From assembly GCA_028752905.1 (NCBI GenBank), contig JAQNBH010000134.1:82712-146711 (forward strand): a DNA stretch of 64,000 bases, read 5' to 3'. A program made the position numbers and the translations under genes. Origin of the DNA: Cladorhizidae sp. MBARI D1340-BT2 (taxonomy: Eukaryota > Porifera > Demospongiae > Poecilosclerida > Cladorhizidae). Each line of letters starts with the position of its first letter. Within the stretch, counting starts at the first letter, position 1. This document shows, piece by piece, positions 1-11,180 of the stretch. The notes below the pieces were generated by a model. That model was not told the origin of the DNA. It did not search any database and was given only the letters and a program-made list of their open reading frames with translations.

Positions 1-672
1 ATTGCGGGCACCAACTCTCTGGGGCTGGCTTTTCTAATTGTGGGCACCAACTCTCTGGGGCTGGCTTTGGCTGGCTTTTATAATTGCGGGCACCAACTCT
101 CTGGGGCTGGCTTTTCTAATTGTGGGCACCAACTCTCTGGGGCTGGCTTTTCTAATTGTGGGCATCAACTTTCTTGGGCTGGCTTTTCTAATTGCGGGCA
201 CCAACTCTCTGGGGCTGGCTTTTCTAATTGTGGGCACCAACTCTCTGGGGCTGGCTTTTCTAATTGTGGGCACCAACTCTCTGGGGCTGGCTTTTCTAAT
301 TGCTGGCACCAACTCTCTGGGGCTGGCTTTTCTAATTGTGGGCACCAACTCTCTGGGGCTGGTTTTTCTAATTGACTCTCTGGGGCTGGCTTTTCTAATT
401 GCGGGCAACAACTCTCTGTGGCTGGCTTTTCTAATTGTGGGCAGCAACTCTCTGTGGCTGGCTTTTCTAATTGTGGGCGCCAACTCTCTGGGACTGGCTT
501 TTCTAATTGTGTGCACCAACTCTCTGGGGCTGGCTTTTCTAATTGTGTGCACCAACTCTCTGGGGATGGCTTTTCTAATTGTGGGCACCAACTCTCTGGG
601 GCTGGCTTTTCTAATTGTGGGAACCAACTCTCTGGGGCTGGCTTTTCTAATTGTGGGCACCAAGCTGGCTTT
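1..672. repeat. 36-bp minisatellite (about 18 copies)
   Basis: Tandem units of 36 bp share the core GGGCACCAACTCTCTGGGG followed by CTGGCTTTTCTAATTG. The array already runs at base 1, so its left end is outside the window. Variants include an 18-bp deletion-type unit near 372 and an inserted CTGGCTTTGG stretch near 62. The unit is a multiple of 3 and lacks stops in several frames, so 110-226 codon open frames arise on both strands. I treat these as artefacts, because substitutions change the encoded residues freely. Confidence 0.95.
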
Positions 673-1163
673 TGTGCTGTTCTTTATAATTATAATTATA
701 TGTCATTATCATATATAAGTGATCTCCCACTGAAGTGTGAGTGGGAAAGTGCATATTGCCATGTTTGGCTGGATGTGGTGATGTATCTATCTATCTATCT
801 CCCTGGATGTGCTCCCGTGACAAACATGAATGGATAAAATGGGATTGTGTACACCTTCTTCCCAGGCAGTAGTTGTGGCATAGAATTGCTAGTGATGGAG
901 CACACACTCAATACAGATACTGTATAAAATACACTCAAGTCTGCAAACTGTCTCTCTTGAGAATGTCTGAACTTCTTGTCAGCTTCTGGTCTTCTGTGGC
1001 CACAGCTCTGCCTGATGGCTGCACTCGTAGTGTGCTCCCCTCCCCTACCGGCCAGCCTGTTGTGGTGCGGGGCATCTGGTTGTGCAGCCAGGCAGAAGGA
1101 TGTCCTCTGTAAGCACCTCCATTATATCTGCACTTCTCTGCTGTGATAGACAACAACACAACA
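673..1163. other. gene-free spacer with (TCTA)n
   Basis: No gene is recognisable. A short (TCTA)n microsatellite lies at about 784-801. The open frames of 79-94 codons here have no recognisable domain and overlap on both strands. Confidence 0.6.
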
Positions 1164-2440
1164 AGTGCCACTACATAACACACATGGACACTAGTTTTTC
1201 TAGTGCCAGTACATAACACACATGGACACTAGTTTTTCTGCAGTGCCAGTACATAACACACATGGACACTAGTTTTTCTACAGTGCCAGTACATAACACA
1301 CATGGACACTAGTTTTTCTGCAGTGCCAGTACATAACACACATGGACACTAGTTTTTCTAGAGTGCCAGTACATAACACACATGGACACTAGTTTTTCTG
1401 CAGTGCCAGTACATAACACACATGGACACTAGTTTTTCTAGAGTGCCAGTACATAACACACATGGACACTAGTTTTTCTGCAGTGCCAGTACATAACACA
1501 CATGGACACTAGTTTTTCTGCAGTGCCAGTACATAACACACATGGACACTAGTTTTTCTGTAGTGCCAGTACATAACACACATGGACACTAGTTTTTCTG
1601 TAGTGCCAGTACATAACACACATGGACACTAGTTTTTCTGTAGTGCCAGTACATAACACACATGGACACTAGTTTTTCTGTAGTGCCAGTACATAACACA
1701 CATGGACACTAGTTTTTCTGTAGTGCCAGTACATAACACACATGGACACTAGTTTTTCTACAGTGCCAGTACATAACACACATGGACACTAGTTTTTCTA
1801 GAGTGCCAGTACATAACACACATGGACACTAGTTTTTCTGTAGTGCCAGTACATAACACACATGGACACGAGTTTTTCTGCAGTGCCAGTACATAACACA
1901 CATGGACACTAGTTTTTCTACAGTGCCAGTACATAACACACATGGACACTAGTTTTTCTGCAGTGCCAGTACATAACACACATGGACACTAGTTTTTCTG
2001 CAGTGCCAGTACATAACACACATGGACACTAGTTTTTCTGCAGTGCCAGTACATAACACACATGGACACTAGTTTTTCTGTAGTGCCAGTGCATAACACA
2101 CATGGACACTAGTTTTTCTGCAGTGCCAGTACATAACACACATGGACACTAGTTTTTCTGCAGTGCCAGTACATAACACACATGGACACTAGTTTTTCTG
2201 CAGTGCCAGTACATAACACACATGGACACTAGTTTTTCTGCAGTGCCAGTACATAACACACATGGACACTAGTTTTTCTGCAGTGCCAGTACATAACACA
2301 CATGGACACTAGTTTTTCTGCAGTGCCAGTACATAACACACATGGACACTAGTTTTTCTGCAGTGCCAGTACATAACACACATGGACACTAGTTTTTCTG
2401 CAGTGCCAGTACATAACACACATGGACACTAGTTTTTCTG
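1164..2440. repeat. 40-bp minisatellite (about 32 copies)
   Basis: Very homogeneous 40-bp units contain GTGCCAGTACATAACACACA then TGGACACTAGTTTTTCT. Nearly all variation sits at the unit junction, where the three or four bases after TTTTCT read GCAG, ACAG, GTAG or AGAG. Isolated substitutions occur at about 1870 (ACACG) and 2091 (GTGCAT). The unit is not a multiple of 3, so short open frames such as 1758-1979 on the minus strand are by-products. Confidence 0.97.
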
Positions 2441-3208
2441 GAACATGTACTGTATCTCAGTAAGAGTGGCTGGTGTGTGCTGCTAGACAACCATTGTCTG
2501 ATGCTGTGAGGGCTTGTGTGAGCATCTCCATACCTCCAAAGTGGCCCAGCCAACATTATCATGGTGGGTGTGAGGCTGGCCAACCTTGGAGATAGCTCTC
2601 ATCACCCTGACCCAATACCTGCCCAGACACCCTCATGGGATTCAGAGCCCCTGGACCCTCAATTAGGCATGCTCCCTCCCTCCTTCCCATATTGGTTGTC
2701 CTCCAAACAAAACCACTTTAGTAAAGTGTGAAGGAGCACTAATGAATGAATGCCCCAACATGTCCCATCCAACACAGCCTGCAGCTAGTGTGTGTGTGTG
2801 TGTGTGTGTGCTCCCCCTGATGCTTATGGATTATGCATGCCATTAGCCTGCCCTCACTGGGCACAGCTCAAGCTATGCAAGTGTCCTTGCTGTTTGCTGC
2901 TGACCTTGCCCATGGCCTTCATTCTTCCCTTCCTTCTCTCTCCAGGTCTCCTCCACTTCCCTGTGGGCGTGGCAAGTGTCTGTGAGGGCAGAGAGGCTGA
3001 CAAGCTGCTGTGCTCAGGGAGACTGTCTGGAGAGGCTGAAATACTCACAGACATCTGGAGAAGAGACAATTCTAGTCACTAAGCTACAACAATTCAAAAT
3101 GTTTCTCTAAATACTGAACATGTATTTATTTAGTGTTCTATAGAGGCAACACTTAAACTGCCATGAGCTGTATAATATTTTTTGACTAAATTTCATTTTC
3201 CCATGTGT
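2441..3208. other. gene-free spacer with (TG)n
   Basis: A (TG)n tract lies at about 2788-2810. Small open frames (96 codons + strand at 2792-3082 and 71 codons on the minus strand) overlap each other and show no recognised motif. I find no supported gene. Confidence 0.55.
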
Positions 3209-4025
3209 GGGTGGGGGCAGGTTGACAATAGCTCTATGAGGACACACACTCCACCAACACCTCACTGGGTGGAGGCAGGTTGACAATAGCTCTATGAGGA
3301 CACACACTCCACCAACACCTCACTGGGTGTGGGCAGGTTGACAATAGCTCTATGAGGACACACACTCCACCAACACCTCACTGGGTGGAGGCAGGTTGAC
3401 AATAGCTCTATGAGGACACACACTCCACCAACACCTCACTGGGTGTGGGCAGGTTGACAATAGCTCTATGAGGACACACACTCCACCAACACCTCACTGG
3501 GTGGTGGCAGGTTGACAATAGCTCTATGAGGACACACACTCCACCAACACCTCACTGGGTGGAGGCAGGTTGACAATAGCTCTATGAGGACACACACTCC
3601 ACCAACACCTCACTGGGTGGGGGCAGGTTGACAATAGCTCTATGAGGACACACACTCCACCAACACCTCACTGGGTGGAGGCAGGTTGACAATAGCTCTA
3701 TGAGGACACACACTCCACCAACACCTCACTGGGTGGAGGCAGGTTGACAATAGCTCTATGAGGACACACACTCCACCAACACCTCACTGGGTGGAGGCAG
3801 GTTGACAATAGCTCTATGAGGACACACACTCCACCAACACCTCACTGGGTGGGGGCAGGTTGACAATAGCTCTATGAGGACACACACTCCACCAACACCT
3901 CACTGGGTGGAGGCAGGTTGACAATAGCTCTATGAGGACACACACTCCACCAACACCTCACTGGGTGGAGGCAGGTTGACAATAGCTCTATGAGGACACA
4001 CACTCCACCAACACCTCACTGGGTG
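3209..4025. repeat. 58-bp minisatellite (about 14 copies)
   Basis: Units of 58 bp carry GGCAGGTTGACAATAGCTC, TATGAGGACACACACTCCAC and CAACACCTCACTGGGTG. The variable triplet before GGCAGG reads GGA, GTG, GGG or GGT. The sequence is clearly related to the 67-bp family that follows at 4641, sharing the TAGCTCTATG, GGACACACACT and CACTGGGTGGAGGCAGGTTGA blocks. The two probably share an ancestor. Confidence 0.96.
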
Positions 4026-4640
4026 AAAATTTGATCCAGAGGAATATTTGATATTCTCTAACACACACACACACAAACTTCCACCCTGACACATAGTAAC
4101 AAGCTGACTAGACACGCCCTTTCTCCCAAACATAATGACATGTATTGTAAATTGCAGTCTGCCATGACCACACCCTTGCACCCCCAGGGCCTGTTCTCAG
4201 GTAGAGCAGCTATAGCAGTGAATTATACATAGGGAGGCAGCTGCCTGCTTGTGGTGGGGAACATGGCCACACCCCCATGAAGATAGCTAACTCTCTTGGC
4301 TTGCAAGAGTTAACATCTAGGCTGAAAAATATCACTCAAGATATCATTCAGACATCGTATTTCTGAGAAGCTCTTCTTCTAGCTTAGAGCATATTTTGTG
4401 TCTGCCCTGCGTACCTGCAGATAAGCACCTCATGAAACCTTTTCTGTTCATTTGGTATTTATCAACCTATCAACATACAGTAGGAGTCAAGTCCTCGTGG
4501 TGACATAATCTATACGTGATGTTCTGACAGTTAGAATAGTCTACAAGTCTACACACTTACACTGGCATAATGCACACATGAAAAGACAAATTTTGTGATG
4601 GAATTCTGTTCCCACAATCTTCCTCATTTTCCCTGTCATT
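4026..4640. other. gene-free spacer
   Basis: A short (CA)n lies near 4061-4076. I see no gene, RNA gene or repeat element that I can name. Confidence 0.5.
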
Positions 4641-6015
4641 GGGACACACACTGGACCAAACCACACTGGGTGGAGGCAGGTTGAAGTAGGTGGCCATAGC
4701 TCTATGGGGACACACACTGGACCAACACCACACTGGGTGGAGTCAAGTTGAAGTAGGTGGCCATAGCTCTATGGGGACACACACTGGACCAACACCACAC
4801 TGGGTGGAGGCAGGTTGAAGTAGGTGGCCATAGCTCTATGGGGACACACACTGGACCAACACCACACTGGGTGGAGTCAAGTTGAAGTAGGTGGCCATAG
4901 CTCTATGGGGACACACACTGGACCAACACCACACTGGGTGGAGGTAGGTTGAAGTAGGTGGCCATAGCTCTATGGGGACTCACACTGGACCAACACCACA
5001 CTGGGTGGAGGCAGGTTGAAGTAGGTGGCCATAGCTCTATGGGGACACACACTGGACCAACACCACACTGGGTGGAGTCAAGTTGAAGTAGGTGGCCATA
5101 GCTCTATGGGGACACACACTGGACCAACACCATACTGGGTGGAGGCACGTTGAAGTAGGTCTATGGGGACACACACTGGACCAACACCACACTGGGTGGA
5201 GGCAGGTTGAAGTAGGTGGCCATAGCTCTATGGGGACACACACTGGACCAACACCATACTGGGTGGAGGCACGTTGAAGTAGGTCTATGGGGACACACAC
5301 TGGACCAACACCACACTGGGTGGAGGCAGGTTGAAGTAGGTGGCCATAGCTCTATGGGGACACACACTGGACCAACACCATACTGGGTGGAGGCACGTTG
5401 AAGTAGGTCTATGGGACACTGGACCAACACCATACTGGGTGGAGGCACGTTGAAGTAGGTCTATGGGTACACACACTGGACCAACACCACACTGGGTGGA
5501 GTCAAGTTGAAGTAGGTGGCCATAGCTCTATGGGGACACACACTGGACCAACACCATACTGGGTGGAGGCACGTTGAAGTAGGTCTATGGGGACACACAC
5601 TGGACCAACACCACACTGGGTGGAGTCAAGTTGAAGTAGGTGGCCATAGCTCTATTGGTACACACACTGGACCAACACCACACTGGGTGGAGGCAGGTTG
5701 AAGTAGGTGGCCATAGCTCTATGGGGACACACACTGGACCAACACCATACTGGGTGGAGGCAGGTTGAAGTAGGTGGCCATAGCTCTATGGGGACACACA
5801 CTGGACCAACACCATACTGGGTGGAGGCACGTTGAAGTAGGTCTATGGGGACACACACTGGACCAACACCACACTGGGTGGAGTCAAGTTGAAGTAGGTG
5901 GCCATACATGTAGCTCTATTGGTACACACACTGGACCAACAACCACACTGGGTGGAGGCAGGTTGAAGTAGGTGGCCATACGTAGCTCTATAGGGACACA
6001 CACTGGACCAACACC
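4641..6015. repeat. 67-bp minisatellite, array 1
   Basis: The unit is about 67 bp: GGGTGGAGGCAGGTTGAAGT, AGGTGGCCATAGCTCTATGG, GGACACACACTGGACCAACA, CCACACT. A shortened variant lacking GGCCATAGCT (AGGTCTATGGGG) alternates with full units between about 5155 and 5850, forming a higher-order pattern. The GGCAGG/GTCAAG/GGCACG variants mark subtypes. This is the first of six arrays of this family; the others start at 11502, 32360, 40602, 47271 and 51628. Confidence 0.96.
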
Positions 6016-6319
6016 ATTGGATTAATAATCTAAAAACATTAAATGCAGTGTATAATGCTCTTCACACTTGACCACACATTTCAACAGGCAGGTGCATTAT
6101 CTAGTTGCTTAGCAACCCACTGCTATCATAAGTGCAGGAGCTAATGGGATGCCCTATTCCCTAAATATTGCACACCCACTGATTCTGTATGTACAATACA
6201 TGTAGGAGTATGTTTGTGGGGGCCAGCACATGTCTCTGTGGAGTGACAGAATGGTGGAAGCAAAGACATGTCCTGGTGGCAGCCATCCCTCCTCTCCTTG
6301 AAGAAGGGGATTCTCAAGT
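6016..6319 (+). repeat. linker A, copy 1
   Basis: Unique-looking DNA that follows each 67-bp array. It includes CTAGTTGCTTAGCAACCCAC, CCTAAATATTGCACACCCAC and GTAGGAGTATGTTTGTGGG, and ends at CTTGAAGAAGGGGATTCTC. Other copies are at 12130-12480, 32607-32900 and 52051-52400, with partial copies at 42143-42262 and 48749-48865. The repeated order of modules implies segmental duplication of whole cassettes. No gene is seen. Confidence 0.85.
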
Positions 6320-7614
6320 TATATTCAATTGGAGTAGCCGGGGGGGGGGGGGGGGGGGGAAGTTGGGGTAAAAAAAGACCAGGGGTCTATGAAGACACAA
6401 CTGCTTTAAGAATTAAAGCAATCCTTGATCTGTCAAGTACTTTTAATGGGCTTTTCATTAATGTGTGTTTTTGTATAAAAATATTGACATGGAGGACATG
6501 ACAAAATAAAGAACCTAAACATGTAGAAAATACCCGAAATTAACTTTTTTCTGACTCACCTGAACTTTTGGGTAGATTAGTAAATTTTGATTGAGCGCTA
6601 GCCAAAAGAAAATAGTTACTAAATGGTTTATAAAAAACAAAAAATCTGATATTTTAGGGTTTTTTGGACTTGCTTTTTTTTTACCCCAGATATTTTTGGT
6701 CACTCGGGGTTAAAAAAAAGCCAGCTGTTTTTTTTGCAATTTTTTTCTATTTTCCCCCCCAAGTACTATATTTTCATTTTTTTCTTCTCCAGTCATGCTA
6801 ATTTGTGAGTTAGAGCATAATTGTGAGTAATATGAATTATTTGAATAAACCACCTAGTGAATGGTACATGGACTATATCATTCTGATGGACAGAATGATA
6901 CAATAGTATATATATATATAATGTGATAACTGAATATGAATAAACCAACTTTAGTCATTGATTATCAATGGTACATGGACTATCAAAAGTTTTCAGTGAT
7001 GACGAAGATGCTGATCCCACTTCAGCTGAATTTACCTTCCTTCAAAAAAAGAGAGTGAAGCACAGACTCAACACACATTTTCTATGATTGGCCAAAGCCG
7101 GAAGATGTGGAGATAGTAGCAGTGGATGGTTGCATGTATGGCCCTGTTCAGCCAGTGGTGGAAACAATTAGTCGAGGGAAGGCACTGCTGAAGTTTGAGT
7201 GTGAAGCAAAAGTGATAAACATTTTCAATTAAGAAAATGCAATAAAACCAACTGTAAACCATTACTGTACTATTTACTGAACTATTGGAACAAATTTTAA
7301 TGAAAAAAGATTCAATTGATAAAATATTGAAGTAATTACATTTGATTTTATCTTTTAGGATATTTTTAAAGGAGTGGGTTTTTTTTACCCCGAACCGGAT
7401 TTTTTTTTTTTACCCCTAAAAAAGCCACCATATTAATAAATATTTTTATTAATATTTCATTATAGGACATAGGATATTTTATTTTATTTATGTTAGTCAT
7501 CATTTGATAGTAAAGTACTAGAGGAGGGCACATGTGTTTTCAGTAAATCCTTTAATCTGGCTCTTAAAAGGTAAAGTTAAGGGAAACGTGTTTTTTTTAA
7601 CCCAATTGACTATA
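6320..7614. mobile_element. non-autonomous TIR element, copy 1
   Basis: The left end reads TATATTCAATTGG and the right end CCAATTGACTATA, giving inverted termini with TCAATTGG in common. The second copy at 32901-34212 shows the termini better (GTCAATTGGGGTTTAAAAA against TTTTTTTAACCCCAATTGAC). The interior is AT-rich and holds an 18-base G run at about 6341-6358. It also holds many copies of a motif GGGGTTAAAAAA or its complement (near 6365, 6672, 6706, 7376, 7408 and 7595). The surrounding linker A without this insertion is seen at 42230-42290. TA-rich ends suggest a mariner-like or other MITE, but the class is not settled. Confidence 0.6.
6983..7232 (+). pseudogene. captured exon fragment, unknown protein
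   Basis: A reading frame from about 6985 starts with KVFSDDEDADPTSAEF and shifts by one base near 7080. It then continues as YDWPKPEDVEIVAVDGCMYG from 7083 to a TAA at 7230-7232, followed by an AATAAA-like AATAAAAC. The second copy at 33688-33837 keeps the last 49 codons open with only conservative or minor changes (P to Q, I to V, A to T) and the same stop. I do not recognise the protein. It may be the C-terminal remnant of the transposase or of a captured host gene inside the TIR element. The one-base shift and the short length argue against function. Confidence 0.4.
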
Positions 7615-8036
7615 CCATAAGATTTTAATAATCAAGAATGGAGGACATATATACTTGCCTTAATCCCATTCACATGTAACTCTAGCCATTGCCCTATCCC
7701 TAGCCAATCCCTTGGCCCTGACCTTCCAAACCCTAACCGTAGTTATTGTCCAGGCCCTAACCTAGTCATAATCCAAGCCCTAACCCTAACCCTAGCTATT
7801 GCCCTAGCCCTAGCCAATCCCTTGGCCCTGATCCTCCCAATCCTAACTCTAATCATTAGTCATGGTCCAAGCACTAACCCTAACCCTAGTCATGGTCCAA
7901 GCACTAACCCTAACCCTAGTCATGGTCCAAGCACTAACCCTAACCCTAGTCATGGTCCAAGCCCTAACCCTAACCCTAGCTATTGCCCTAGCCCTAGCCA
8001 ATCCCTTGGCCCTCCTCCCAACCCTAGCCATTGTCC
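7615..8036 (+). repeat. CCCTAA-type array, mixed units (copy 1)
   Basis: After a 60-bp leader (AATGGAGGACATA...CTTGCC) the region is built of CCCTAA, CCCTAG and diverged hexamers. It includes true runs such as CCCTAACCCTAACCCTAG near 7785 and 7877-7970, and 30-bp units around GTCCAAGCACTAACCC. It ends at linker B. Open frames on both strands are by-products of unit lengths divisible by 3. Confidence 0.9.
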
Positions 8037-8520
8037 AGGTGGAGTAGACAATTCTTTTTTTAATCCCTACAAATATATTCTAATCTTTGTCCTTCACCAT
8101 TCACTAGCTTCACTATTATACTAACTGCATTTCAAGCTTCAGCTCATTATTGTCAACCATTCTTGAGTTACGATACTTTTAGCATCCCAATTCATTGCAT
8201 ACCTCTCCAGAAATGAATAAGTGGGGTGTTAAACGACTGTGGTTACCACTTTGGACCTCATAGATTCTGCACACTTCACTGTATGGACTTGATCTAGAAC
8301 TGAAAAGATAGGTCTCTCTGTGTGCTCTCTCTTGATACTAAAAACTGTTGCATAAGTACAAGCAAGCACCCCCAAGGTACAGGCAGTCAAAGTTGGGGAC
8401 TCCAAACCACCTGCCCAAGTTTTTCTAGCTGCTAATTGTTGAGTGCAAGGCATTGAAATTAGCACCTGAGGCTAGAGGAGCTCTCCCATACAATAAGTGC
8501 TGTCATTATTAGCTCAAACA
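8037..8520 (+). repeat. linker B, copy 1
   Basis: Linker B runs from TTCTAATCTTTGTCCTTCAC through CTGCATTTCAAGCTTCAGCT and CTCCAGAAATGAATAAG into the arm TAGATTCTGCACACTTCACT. It recurs at 22939, 36251 and 53871. From about 8264 to 8405 it forms the left arm of an inverted repeat whose right arm is at about 9455-9610. It contains no gene. Confidence 0.85.
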
Positions 8521-9690
8521 TAAGTAGGTGGTCAAGCACTTGGGCAAGTGTGGGTGGCTGGAACATCAACAATGTTCCAGCCACTCGACAATATACTGCA
8601 TATCTACAGTCAAGTGTGTGCAATCTAGGAGCTGGCAAGTCATAACCACATGGTCATGTTTGTCAGTATATAATTTAGACCCCTCCCTCTTCCCACAGGA
8701 ACATAAGCATATACTCTGCTGGCCCCATCTGTAGTGTTTGTGCAGCTCTACCAGTCCCAGTGCTTATAGCCACTCAAGACTTGATGCTGGCAAGTAGCTA
8801 CTAGCAAGAGGTGAGGGCTGACTCCACTTCACATGGCAACCTGCAGCTCCAATACATGACCATGTAGGGCCAAACTAAACTGCCCTCAGCAAGCACTCTA
8901 CAGGCTGCAGGTGGCACATCAATCACTAGCACAGCATGAATGTGTGCACAGATATGCACTTTCATGGTCGCCCACGGTTTTCAGGGTGAGTGCACCAATA
9001 GCTACTGCCCCATACAACCAGTGGACACACACACACACACACACACACACACCACACACACACTCACACAAGAAGCTCATGATGGAGTATGCAGCCATTG
9101 ATTCATGTCTCCTGCTCCACTGCTCAATGTTGCATAAGTCTTGCTAGTGTAGAGATGAGGTCATCATGATTTATGGGGCCACAGTGAGCTGGTGTGGATG
9201 TCTCCTCAAGCACACAGGGTTGGCCTGGAATGTGTTATGTTACAATATACATAGTTGTGTTGGGACACCAGTGGAGCCCACACACCCTCTACATATCTCT
9301 AACACACGCACACACACACCACCTGGAGCTTGGCCTTTAGTGCCTAATTAAAATACTCACATAGTAGAGTAGCTTCCTCTAGTAATGGATACTACAGTAC
9401 ATGTATTTCAATTATCAAGCACTTCCAAATTAGGAGCTACATAGACATTCAGGTTATGAGGGCCCCAACTTTGACTGCCTGTACCTTTAGCATGGCTATA
9501 CCTAAGCAACATTTCTTAGTATATATCAAGAGAGAGCACACAGAGAGACCTATCTTTTGAGAGATATATCAAGTCCATACAGTGAAGTGTGCAGAATCTA
9601 TGGAGCTCTAAGTCCAAATCACAATATTCTAGAACACAAAATGGTATTGGCACCAGATCTGAGTCACCTCATAAACTAAAAGGATGTGGT
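8521..9690 (+). repeat. linker C, copy 1
   Basis: Linker C contains a CACTTGGGCAAGTG palindrome (8537-8550), a 13-bp-stem hairpin (8554-8584), the block GGCAAGTAGCTACTAGCAAG, a (CA)n tract (about 9025-9067) and the right inverted arm. It ends with AGGATGTGGTACTAGCAACT at the start of the 42-bp array. Copies or parts lie at 25961-27425, 36720-37820, 45640-46553 and 57400-57960. It contains no gene. Confidence 0.85.
8554..8584. other. perfect 13-bp hairpin in linker C
   Basis: GTGGCTGGAACAT (8554-8566) pairs with ATGTTCCAGCCAC (8572-8584) across a CAACA loop. It sits 3 bp after the CACTTGGGCAAGTG palindrome. The same hairpin is intact at 36741-36771 and 57437-57467. It could form in DNA or RNA. 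No function is known to me. Confidence 0.8.
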
Positions 9691-11180
9691 ACTAGCAACT
9701 GCACTGGCCCTAGCCATTACCCTGGCCCTAACACTAGCAACTGCACTGGCCCTAGCCATTGCCCTGGCCCTAACACTAGCAACTGCACTGGCCCTAGTCA
9801 TTGCCCTGGCCCTAACACTAGCAACTGCACTGGCCCTAGCCATTACCCTGGCCCTAACACTAGCAACTGCACTGGCCCTAGCCATTGCCCTGGCCCTAAC
9901 ACTAGCAACTGCACTGGCCCTAGCCATTACCCTGGCCCTAACACTAGCAACTGCACTGGCCCTAGTCATTGCCCTGGCCCTAACACAAGCAACTACACTG
10001 GCCCTAGCCATTGCCCTGGCCCTAACACTAGCAACTGCACTGTCCCTAGCCATTACCCTGGCCCTAACACTAGCAACTGCACTAGCCCTAGCCATTACCC
10101 TGGCCCTAACACTAGCAACTGCACTGGCCCTAGCCATTACCCTGGCCCTAACACTAACAAATGCACTGGCCCTAGCCATTACCCTGGCTCTAACACTAGC
10201 AACTGCACTGGCCCTAGTCATTGCCCTGGCCCTAACACTAGCAACTGTACTGGCCCTAGCCATTGCCCTGGCCCTAACACTAGCAACTGCACCCTGGCCC
10301 TAACACTAGCAACTGCACTGGCCCTAGCCATTACCCTGGCCCTAACACTAGCAACTACACTGGCCCTAGCCATTACCCTGGCCCTAACACTAGCAACTGC
10401 ACTGACCCTAGCCATTGCCCTGGCCCTAACACTAGCAACTGCACTAGCCCTAGCCATTACCCTGGCCCTAACACTAGCAACTGCACTAGCCCTAGCCATT
10501 ACCCTGGCCCTAACACTAGCAACTGCACTGGCCCTAGCCATTACCCTGGCCCTAACACTAACAAATGCACTGGCCCTAGCCATTACCCTGGCCCTAACAC
10601 TAGCAACTGCACTGGCCCTAGCCATTACCCTGGCCCTAACACTAGCAACTGCACCCTGGCCCTAACACTAGCAACTGCACTGGCCCTAGCCATTACCCTG
10701 GCCCTAACACTAGCAACTACACTGGCCCTAGCCATTACCCTGGCCCTAACACTAGCAACTGCACTGACCCTAGCCATTGCCCTGGCCCTAACACTAGCAA
10801 CTGCACTGGCCCTAGCCATTGCCCTGGCCCTAACACTAGCAACTGCACTGGCCCTAGCCATTGCCCTGGCCCTAACACTAGCAACTGCACTGGCCCTAGC
10901 CATTGCCCTGGCCCTAACACTAGCAACTGCACTGGCCCTAGCCATTGCCCTGGCCCTAACACTAGCAACTGCACTGGCCCTAGCCATTGCCTTGGCCCTA
11001 ACACTAGCAACTGCACTGGCCCTAGTCATTACCCTGGCCCTAACACTAGCAACTGCACTGGCCCTAGCCATTACCCTGGCCCTAACACTAGCAACTGCAC
11101 TGGCCCTAGCCATTACCCTGGCCCTAACACTAGCAACTGCACTGGCCCTAGCCATTGCCCTGGCCCTAACACTAGCAAAT
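9691..11180 (+). repeat. 42-bp telomere-derived array 1 (about 35 copies)
   Basis: Each unit begins ACTAGCAACTGCACTGG and continues with CCCTAGCCATTACCCTGG and CCCTAAC. Read in hexamers it is seven words (for example CCCTAG, CCCTGG, CCCTAA, CACTAG) in register with CCCTAA. Variation is mainly A/G in CATTACC versus CATTGCC and C/T in GCCATT versus GTCATT. Partial units at about 10292 and 10652 (GCACCCTGG) mark an internal duplication of about 360 bp. The long open frames in several frames are artefacts of the 42-bp length. Confidence 0.96.

Noticed and set aside
1164..2440. CRISPR array (regular repeats)
   Set aside because: There are no unique spacers; units are directly tandem. The context is eukaryotic and no cas genes are present.
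9676..11155. Alanine/arginine-rich minus-strand proteins resembling histone-like tails
   Set aside because: Same 42-bp array read on the other strand.
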